From CAZFLD01 sp964519835 (GTDB taxonomy: Bacteria; Spirochaetota; Spirochaetia; DSM-27196; CAZFLD01), in the NCBI GenBank assembly GCA_964519835.1, contig CAZFLD010000072.1, positions 1 to 18,718 of the forward strand: a DNA stretch of 18,718 nt. Direction: 5' to 3'. Every line of letters begins with the position of its first letter. The first letter of the stretch is position 1. The notes under the pieces were generated by a model. The model was given only the letters and a program-made list of their open reading frames with translations, ran no database searches and was not told the origin of the DNA. Below are positions 14,357 to 18,718 of the stretch, one piece after another. Position numbers and translations under genes: made by a program.

Positions 14357-16051
14357 TCATGGCTGCCCGGGAGTCAGTTCTCCGGCAAGGGAAAGATCCA
14401 GCAAGCCGATCTCCTCCATTGCCCGGTAGAGCCAGGCTCGCTCCCCGAGCATTCCGCCGATATGCTCGCCGAAGGTTACTTCGCCCAGGCAGGTGTCGTC
14501 CCAGCGTCGTCCCGGGTATACGGACTCGATAGTCATCCGATATCGCCCCGGAGCGAAGTACAGATCCTCCCACTCCTGAGCACCGCGGCTGTCGCCCAGG
14601 TCGATGGTTTTCGACCCTCGTCCGTCGAGTCTCTCGATACGGAGGCGCCGGACCCTGTTGTTGTCCCCGAAGATCGGCTCGTAGTAGTCGAGTCCCCGGG
14701 CCCTGTCTCCCCAATCGATGCGGGTCGGCCTGCGAAAGTCGGCGTACATCGGGTACATCTGGATGCCGTTGCGGAACGTGACTCCGCGAAATCCTTCGAT
14801 CAACTCGAACTCCACCCACTCGCCAATACCGGGCCCGTCGGCACCCTCGACCCAGGCGTTGGTCGTGATCCCGTCGAAGAGCGCGGTTGGCTCGTAGCCT
14901 GAACGATACCAGGCCGCCCGGAGCTCCTGTCCGCCCGCCGTCGAAACCGACGTGTCCAGTACCGTGGCGGACCCCTCGAGAATACTCGACGCGGCTACGT
15001 CCCGCACCCAGGGTTGGGCGGGTGGCAAATCACCGTCGACAAGCGGGTCGATAAGCGGAAGGGCTCCCACGTCGATGGTGTCGAGGCTTCCCGCGCCGAA
15101 GTCGGCTCGTTGCCGAACCCGTCGTGCGTACCGCAGAGCGTAGGCATCGTCGGCCGGTCCCACGCGGTACAGGTTCATGGACCTCGTGCCGCCGAGACCT
15201 TGCAGGCCCGTCTCCACGAGGCCTCCCCTCACTTCGTCTTGCCCGAATATCTCCAACGCGTAGAGCCGGTCGGGTTGCTCCTTGCCCGCCACGTTTCTTG
15301 CGATGGAGAAGAACTTGTAGGGGTCCGAGTTGGGCGGATGGTGCCAACCGAAGCGCGTGTCCACTACGAGCATGTGGTCCGCTCCGGGGCCCAGGCGGCC
15401 GACAAACTCGAGGGTGAAGGTAACGTAGGCGCCTTCCGAATCGTTGGACGACTCCGCGGTCATTCGATAAAACGGCTCCAGCGCGACGCCGTCCAGGCGC
15501 GGATTCAGGGTGTCGAGGACGGTGGTGAAAAACCACGATCCATCGTCGGAGTTCCGAAAGGCGCTCAGTTCCCGCTCTCCGAAGACGCGTTCGCGGACCT
15601 CCGGGTCTCGGGCGATTACCCAATCGTGTCTCCCGGGTCTCGCTACCGTTCGGACCCGGACTCCCGCTTCTTCCAGCATTCGGTTCAATCTCAGATCGTA
15701 GTGGACCCTCCACGAACCGCCGGGGCTGCCCGGCCCCTCGGCAGGAGGAGGTCCGGCGAACTCGGTTGCGATTCCCTCCACCACGTACGTCCCGTCGTCC
15801 TGGGGATGGCCCGGCAGATTCAGACGAACCGGAATCGCGATCGTAACCTCGCGATCGCGAGAATCCCTTGTCGTCAGACCCTGCACCAGATGCCGCCCCA
15901 GCACCACAAGGGCGGTCTCGGAGGCAACGTCGGGATCCGCCACAATGGCCGGGCCGTAGCTGACCGTCGGGTACTCGTCTATGTCTACCGCGTAAACGCG
16001 TCCGATCGCCAGGAACAGGAAGAGAATGCCTGCGATAGCTCTGTATTTCAT
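14357..16051 (-). CDS. Secreted protein with NADase-type glycan-binding (discoidin-like) domain
   Basis: This 564-residue exported protein starts at ATG 16051 with AGGGG 5-6 nt upstream. Residues 1-21 are a Sec signal peptide (hydrophobic ILFLFLAIG, cleavage after VYA). Residues 22-350 form a beta-rich region that I cannot assign. Residues about 354-500 look like the NADase-type glycan-binding domain, a discoidin/F5-8-C relative: SSILEG...YEPTALFDGITTNAWVEG, then GPGIGEWVEFEL, FRGVTFRNGIQ and the RRLRIERL / EWEDLYF strands. Such domains recognise surface glycans and occur in many spirochaete and Bacteroidota exported proteins. No enzyme motif is evident. It stands alone between an IS110 remnant and a PPK2 fragment. 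The product is complete, unlike its neighbours, so it is probably under selection. Confidence 0.75.
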   Translation of the reverse strand: MKYRAIAGILFLFLAIGRVYAVDIDEYPTVSYGPAIVADPDVASETALVVLGRHLVQGLTTRDSRDREVTIAIPVRLNLPGHPQDDGTYVVEGIATEFAGPPPAEGPGSPGGSWRVHYDLRLNRMLEEAGVRVRTVARPGRHDWVIARDPEVRERVFGERELSAFRNSDDGSWFFTTVLDTLNPRLDGVALEPFYRMTAESSNDSEGAYVTFTLEFVGRLGPGADHMLVVDTRFGWHHPPNSDPYKFFSIARNVAGKEQPDRLYALEIFGQDEVRGGLVETGLQGLGGTRSMNLYRVGPADDAYALRYARRVRQRADFGAGSLDTIDVGALPLIDPLVDGDLPPAQPWVRDVAASSILEGSATVLDTSVSTAGGQELRAAWYRSGYEPTALFDGITTNAWVEGADGPGIGEWVEFELIEGFRGVTFRNGIQMYPMYADFRRPTRIDWGDRARGLDYYEPIFGDNNRVRRLRIERLDGRGSKTIDLGDSRGAQEWEDLYFAPGRYRMTIESVYPGRRWDDTCLGEVTFGEHIGGMLGERAWLYRAMEEIGLLDLSLAGELTPGQP

Positions 16052-16114
16052 TACTACCCCTTGCTCTTACCCTATCACAGGACTCAGGTTACGACTTGCC
16101 GGTCGTTCGCGGGA

Positions 16115-16417
16115 GCGAAGGCCCATGGGGCTGAGTTTCCATCGCTTGGTGGGATACTTGATTCGGGCGCAGAATCGCTTTTCCTGTTCCTCGTCGCTGA
16201 CCGAAAACCAGTACTTGATCATGATGATTCCCGAACGCTTGGGCATTTCTTCGAATGCGGGCACGGATCGCATGGATTGCTCGTGCTGGTCCTGCGTGCA
16301 GAATCCCATGACGCGCTCGACGCCGCCTCGGTTGTACCGACTCCGGTCCGAGAGCACCGTTTCTCCCGCGGCGGGAAGCTCTTCCAACAGCCGATAACGC
16401 CCTCTCCCGATTTGCAC
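16115..16417 (-). pseudogene. ppk2: Polyphosphate kinase 2 (PPK2), internal fragment
   Basis: The minus-strand frame from about 16417 matches the middle of PPK2: LPAAGETVLSDRSRYNRGGVE (normally LPAAGEIVLFDRSWYNRAGVE, with the Walker B-type Asp-Arg), then VMGFCTQDQHEQ, RSGIIMIKYWFSVSDEEQE and KRWKLSPMGLRSR. PPK2 makes nucleoside triphosphates from polyphosphate. About 95 residues survive of roughly 270. The Walker A lysine region before it and the C-terminal third after it are absent, so the product would be inactive. The Trp of the DRSWYNR motif is Arg here. It lies upstream of the secreted glycan-binding protein gene and is cut off by unrelated sequence on both sides. Confidence 0.75.
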
Positions 16418-16446
16418 GCGAGCTCAATCACGCACGATCAAAATGA

Positions 16447-16612
16447 CCAGCGTTGAGGATGGGAGGCTACCGGCAGCTGCACGGTAAAAGCAAACTTCTG
16501 GTTTTCGAGCGGATGCTCGACGGTAAATTTGTCGTGGTAGCCATCAACATCGACGGCAAAGAGAGCGCCCCCGGGTCAATCCGTCATTCTCTGCTTGCAT
16601 CTCTATGAATAG
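16447..16612 (+). pseudogene. Glycosidase-like C-terminal remnant
   Basis: Two plus-strand pieces in different frames look like the end of an alpha-amylase-type glycosidase. The first is LHGKSKLLVFERMLDGKFVV plus AINID, in the frame open from 16447 (L-x-V-F-x-R-x-x-x-G-x-x-V-V-V-A-I-N is typical of the C-terminal beta domain). The second is GQSVILCLHLYE ending at the TAG 16610-16612. A frameshift, probably a small deletion, separates them near 16550-16570. The same last residues (GQSAILCLGLYE, stop) recur at 18501-18538 before a second mtfA 3' end, with synonymous and conservative changes. That shows this reading was once real protein. Family assignment is tentative. Confidence 0.4.
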
Positions 16613-16615
16613 GAC

Positions 16616-16644
16616 GCGGCCTCCGGTGAAACACCGGAGGCCGC
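16616..16644. terminator. Perfect 13-bp hairpin between convergent gene ends
   Basis: GCGGCCTCCGGTG and CACCGGAGGCCGC pair perfectly around an AAA loop. It lies between the glycosidase-like tail (+) and the mtfA-like end (-), the right place for a bidirectional terminator. It lacks a T-run. The matching place at 18539-18546 in the second copy has no such hairpin. Confidence 0.6.
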
Positions 16645-16652
16645 CTGGAAGC

Positions 16653-17132
16653 TCACCGCCCGGCAGGATCCTGATCGTACAAATGCGAGAGCTGATCGTA
16701 CACGCCGGGATAGGCGCCTCGCAGTCGGGCGGGTTTTTCGAAGAAGAGCTCGGAGGCAACAGCAAAGAACTCTTCCGGCGAGTCGAGGGCGTGGGCCGCT
16801 TCGTGGATCACCACGTTGAAGCCCTCGGCAAGCGTGCGCAGGCGCGATAGCTCGTCCTCACTCAATCCACGAAAGATCGGTCGGTCGTGAACGAGCCTCC
16901 TCCGAGACTCGTGCGACGGTGTGTTGTAGGTACCGGCAGTCGAGAACAACAACGCGGCCAATACCACGGTGTCTCTGTCGATCGCCATGGTCATGACCAT
17001 CCCCTCGTTGTAGTCCGTGTGACTCCCCATGAGGTCCACGCGTCCCGGGGCACGCTCGGCGACGGTGGGACTCCGGCCGAAGCGTTCCGCGAACGCATCC
17101 ACAAGCGAGGTAATCTCTTCGCTACTGTGCAT
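16653..17132 (-). pseudogene. In-frame mosaic: galactokinase N-terminus joined to pieces of MtfA peptidase
   Basis: ATG 17132 has a good ribosome binding site (AGGGGAAG) and opens a 159-residue frame with no stop. Residues 1-60 are the start of galactokinase, including the sugar-binding signature APGRVDLMGSHTDYNEG and MAIDRDTVV. Near 16953 it passes into MtfA (M90 zinc peptidase): PIFRGLSEDELSRLRTLAEGF (N-terminal), NVVIHEAAHALD (zinc site HExxH), and SPEEFFAVASELFFEKP to the end (16653). Intact MtfA has long stretches between these pieces, so two more deletions lie in the same frame. The last one seems to join two ALD-encoding spots. The zinc ligands HEAAH and the later Glu survive, but the core does not. 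Most likely a decayed fusion; the unbroken frame is odd. Confidence 0.65.
16657..16792. repeat. 136-bp direct repeat, copy 1 (mtfA 3' segment)
   Basis: This segment is identical to 18554-18689 except for one base (position 16680 C versus 18577 G), which changes Leu to Phe in the mtfA frame. The flanks differ on both sides. The copies are 1,897 bp apart in the same orientation, so recombination between them would delete the toxin-antitoxin pair and the fragments between. Confidence 0.95.
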
Positions 17133-17219
17133 CGTCTTCCCCTCTGATGTTTGTATGATCTCCGGCCGCTTGGAGTGGCTCCTTTGCCGGGTCGGACCCA
17201 TCGCCCGAGGAGGTCTTGT

Positions 17220-17348
17220 ATGAGAACATCCAACACGCTTTATGTGGACACAGGGGCAGCGTGTGGCCCCACGAACCATACGGTGAATGTCTTGCGATAC
17301 GGGATTCTCTCTGCTGCGGTTCTCGAGTACTATTTAGTGGATGACTGA
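17220..17348 (+). CDS. Small ORF with strong ribosome binding site, overlapping the antitoxin start
   Basis: ATG 17220 follows GAGGAGG by 6 nt, one of the best ribosome binding sites in the window. The 42-residue product (MRTSNTLYVDTGAACG...) has no recognised domain. Its stop overlaps the antitoxin start by 8 nt in another frame (ATGACTGA). It may be the surviving start of a lost gene cut off by a deletion, or a leader peptide that couples translation to the antitoxin. It is divergent from the galK-mtfA mosaic. Confidence 0.3.
   Translation: MRTSNTLYVDTGAACGPTNHTVNVLRYGILSAAVLEYYLVDD
17328..17333 (+). promoter_or_regulatory. -10-like box before the second antitoxin gene
   Basis: TACTAT ends 7 nt before ATG 17341, and no Shine-Dalgarno is present. 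The spacing matches that of three other genes in the window with a -10 box almost at the start codon. No strong -35 box is visible, so the call is weak on its own. Confidence 0.35.
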
Positions 17349-17571
17349 GAAATCCGATGCCATTGTTGCAAAAGCGCTGTCTCTTCCTCCTTTTGAACGC
17401 GCGGAGCTGATAGAAAGACTTTACGACAGTCTTCGCTCCGCCGATGAAGCCGCCGTCGAACGCGCGTGGGTCGATGAAGCTGAGAGGAGAATCGATCGCT
17501 TCCTGGCTGGTAAGTCCGAAGTGATACCCTATGAGCAGCTGAAGCAGTCGCTGCTGAACAATGACGGTTAA
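17341..17571 (+). CDS. Addiction-module antitoxin (Unstab_antitox, PF09720 type)
   Basis: This 76-residue protein fits the putative addiction-module component family: a first helix with ALSLPPFERAELIERLYDSL, then WVDEAERRIDRFLAGKSEVI and a short C-terminal segment with Y-E-Q-L. The pattern WxxEAxxRxxxhxxGxxxxhxxxE is the family signature. These small acidic proteins neutralise a RelE/ParE-type toxin encoded just downstream. The stop overlaps the toxin start by 11 nt, so translation is coupled. The module is intact although it sits among gene fragments. Confidence 0.85.
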   Translation: MTEKSDAIVAKALSLPPFERAELIERLYDSLRSADEAAVERAWVDEAERRIDRFLAGKSEVIPYEQLKQSLLNNDG

Positions 17572-17842
17572 TCTCACTTCGGAAGCTCGGACCGAGTGGC
17601 TGGACGCAATCTCTTATTACAACGGGCAGCGATCGAACTTGGGTTTCGAGTTCGCAATTGAAGTCGATCGAACATTGGCCAGAATCGTAGAGTATCCGGA
17701 AGGTTGGCCGCTGGTCGGACCACGTACCCGTCGTTCGCTCGTTCGTAGGTTCCCCTACGCGGTAATGTATTATGTCCACCGCGACACGATTCTAGTCGTG
17801 AGCGTTGCCAACCTTCGCCGCAAACCGAGGGAATGGCAATAG
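17561..17842 (+). CDS. RelE/ParE-family toxin
   Basis: This 93-residue protein has the RelE/ParE fold: EARTEWLDAISYYNGQRSNLG (helix pair), FAIEVDRTLARIVEYPEGWP (second helix and the YPxxxP segment), then RRSLVRRFPYAVMYYVHRDT and ILVVSVANLRRKPREW, the conserved basic beta-sheet and C-terminal strand. RelE-type toxins cut mRNA on the ribosome; ParE-type toxins poison gyrase. Sequence alone does not decide, though the paired antitoxin family is commonly found with such toxins. The length is normal. It overlaps the antitoxin gene and should be in the same operon. Its 3' end abuts the IS256 transposase fragment on the other strand. Confidence 0.85.
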   Translation: MTVNLTSEARTEWLDAISYYNGQRSNLGFEFAIEVDRTLARIVEYPEGWPLVGPRTRRSLVRRFPYAVMYYVHRDTILVVSVANLRRKPREWQ

Positions 17843-17855
17843 CGAGCCGACTCCT

Positions 17856-18090
17856 TCGTTACCAACCCGCCGTCTTTGAAGACACGTCCTTCCCGGACGA
17901 GTTCCAGCTGCTGCCGGCGCGTGATCTTGCGCCGGCCCTTCTCGGCCTCCTTGATCAGTTCGAACGCCATCGCCGGCGTCGTCGCGCTCGTTCCCATGCC
18001 TTTGGTTTTGTAGGTCCGCCGGCGAACCGTCGAGAATGCGCTCTCTATGACGTTTGTCGAGCGAGTATGTTTCCAATGCGCCCCCGGGGA
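17856..18090 (-). pseudogene. IS256/Mutator-type transposase, C-terminal fragment
   Basis: The minus-strand frame contains HWKHTRSTNVIESAFSTVRR, matching the IS256-family segment H-x-R-T-T-N-x-I-E-S containing the last catalytic Glu of the DDE triad. RRTYKTKGMGT, AMAFELIKEAEK and a final RVFKDG follow, as at the end of such transposases. Only about 78 of some 400 residues remain. The catalytic Asp residues are upstream and missing. The fragment meets the toxin gene's end on one side and the EAL fragment on the other without spacer. It is evidence of a past insertion sequence. Confidence 0.75.
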
Positions 18091-18125
18091 CAATCCACGA
18101 GGACTGTGTGGGTGTGGCCGTACCA

Positions 18126-18536
18126 ACGACGCAGGTGGCGATAGAAATCGCCGAGTCCGAAGCCGGTAGCGGAAAACTCATGAGGGAGTTTGGACAACAA
18201 AACAGGAACGCCGGCTTTATCATCACACTCGACGATTTTGGTTCCGACCATTCCAATTTTGGACGGGTGGCCATGGTGCGTCCCGAGATCATCAAGATCG
18301 ACAAAACGATTGTCTCCGGAGTTGTGGGAGACGAGTATCGCCGTTTGGTTCTGCAGTCGGTTACAAACCTGGCACGGATCGTCGGCGCCCTCGCCCTCGC
18401 GGCTTCGGGGCATACGCGTTTCTTATCGGAGCGCTACGTATCGTTGGCAAGTGGTCGGGTGGTTAGGACGCCGGTCCTTCGGGTTGATACCACGCCGGGC
18501 CAATCGGCGATTCTCTGCCTGGGCCTCTACGAATAG
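18126..18536 (+). pseudogene. EAL-domain fragment fused to a glycosidase-like tail
   Basis: From about 18126 the plus frame reads QVAIEIAESEAGSGKLMREF, GFIITLDDFGSDHSNFGRV (the DDFGxGxSN segment of EAL cyclic-di-GMP phosphodiesterases, with metal-binding Asp), RPEIIKIDKTIV and LVLQSVTNLARIVGALALA. The EAL signature itself, the first half, and the E-G-V-E end are missing. After about 18404 the frame goes on into unrelated sequence that ends PGQSAILCLGLYE and TAG, the same tail as at 16570-16612. So this is a join of two gene remnants in one open frame. It cannot be an active phosphodiesterase. A start codon in the frame at 18054 has no ribosome binding site. Confidence 0.65.
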
Positions 18537-18546
18537 GATACGCCCG

Positions 18547-18718
18547 TTACACTCGCCCGGCAGGATCCTGATCGTAGAAATGCGAGAGCTGATCGTACAC
18601 GCCGGGATAGGCGCCTCGCAGTCGGGCGGGTTTTTCGAAGAAGAGCTCGGAGGCAACAGCAAAGAACTCTTCCGGCGAGTCGAGGGCGTACTCGTCTATC
18701 GGCAGCGCTCGGCGGCCT
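18547..18718 (-). CDS. mtfA: MtfA (M90) zinc peptidase, C-terminal end (runs off window)
   Basis: The minus-strand frame enters from the window edge and stops at TAA 18547-18549. It reads ALPIDEYALDSPEEFFAVAS, then FFEKPARLRGAYPGVYDQLS and HFYDQDPAGRV, the C-terminal part of MtfA. In that family the EFFAVASE Glu is a zinc ligand paired with an upstream HExxH. In E. coli MtfA binds the glucose repressor Mlc and has aminopeptidase activity. Here the approach (DEY before ALDSPEEFF) is the normal family sequence, unlike copy 1, so this is probably the intact parent gene. The zinc site HExxH lies beyond the window. Confidence 0.75.
   Translation of the reverse strand, partial: GRRALPIDEYALDSPEEFFAVASELFFEKPARLRGAYPGVYDQLSHFYDQDPAGRV
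18554..18689. repeat. 136-bp direct repeat, copy 2 (mtfA 3' segment)
   Basis: This is the partner of 16657-16792, with one mismatch in 136 bp. Upstream of it the plus-strand tail ending in GQSAILCLGLYE is a diverged version of the tail before copy 1. The repeat therefore sits in a larger duplicated convergent arrangement (tail gene, then mtfA end). Confidence 0.95.

Noticed and set aside
13968..14819. Minus-strand open frame across the IS110 3' end and the secreted protein gene
   Set aside because: It overlaps two supported genes in other frames. The short part at 14160-14360 looked slightly protein-like but matched no family I know.
15014..16456. Long plus-strand open frame (480 codons) antisense to the secreted protein
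   Set aside because: The minus-strand gene has a signal peptide, a ribosome binding site and a recognisable domain; the plus frame is low-complexity shadow and also runs across the PPK2 fragment.
1..18718. CRISPR array, tRNA or rRNA gene
   Set aside because: No spaced array of identical repeats and no tRNA-like or rRNA-like core sequence was found by reading. The CARF protein is therefore not linked to a CRISPR locus inside this window.

Overview
The window is a GC-rich (about 58-60% by eye) bacterial chromosome segment with a 100-N scaffold gap, so it is probably a draft or metagenome assembly. No rRNA or tRNA marker fixes the taxon. A PEGA lipoprotein, a secreted protein with an NADase-type glycan-binding domain, a propeller-type hybrid sensor kinase and many toxin-antitoxin modules together suggest a free-living Spirochaetota-like bacterium. 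That placement is an inference of low to moderate strength.

Layout. 1-2330: the 3' end of a Gfo/Idh/MocA oxidoreductase (+), a PEGA lipoprotein (+), a fragment of a HepT-like toxin (-) and a Uma2-family endonuclease (-). 2426-7582: the most interesting block. A SF1 helicase with a long coiled coil (-) lies downstream of a WYL/transmembrane/EF-hand/transglutaminase-like fusion protein (-). Divergent from both is a CARF-domain sigma-54 activator (+). The 56-bp divergent gap holds a close match to a sigma-54 -24/-12 promoter pointing at the fusion gene, and an 11-bp perfect palindrome touching it. 7679-11071: a hybrid sensor kinase (signal peptide, propeller repeats, Y_Y_Y, HisKA, HATPase, receiver), broken in this sequence by a frameshift and the N gap. 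11151-11833: a Phd-like antitoxin/PIN toxin pair with a palindromic operator at its start codon.

12021-18718 is accessory and decayed. It holds a ChbG/YdjC deacetylase remnant, a small unknown protein, an IS110-family transposase that has lost its middle, an intact secreted NADase-type glycan-binding protein, and then closely packed gene fragments: PPK2, a glycosidase-like tail, a galK-mtfA in-frame mosaic, an IS256 transposase tail, and an EAL fragment joined to a second glycosidase-like tail. The window ends in the 3' end of a normal-looking mtfA. A 136-bp segment of mtfA occurs twice with one mismatch, 1,897 bp apart. An intact addiction-module antitoxin/RelE-ParE toxin pair sits among the fragments.

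How the genes may work together: the CARF regulator could sense a nucleotide or RNA-derived signal and, through sigma-54, switch on the membrane WYL/transglutaminase-like protein and perhaps the helicase downstream. This would be an inducible stress or defence cassette that I do not recognise as a named system. Four genes in the window also have a -10-like element only 6-8 nt before the start codon, which points to leaderless mRNAs.
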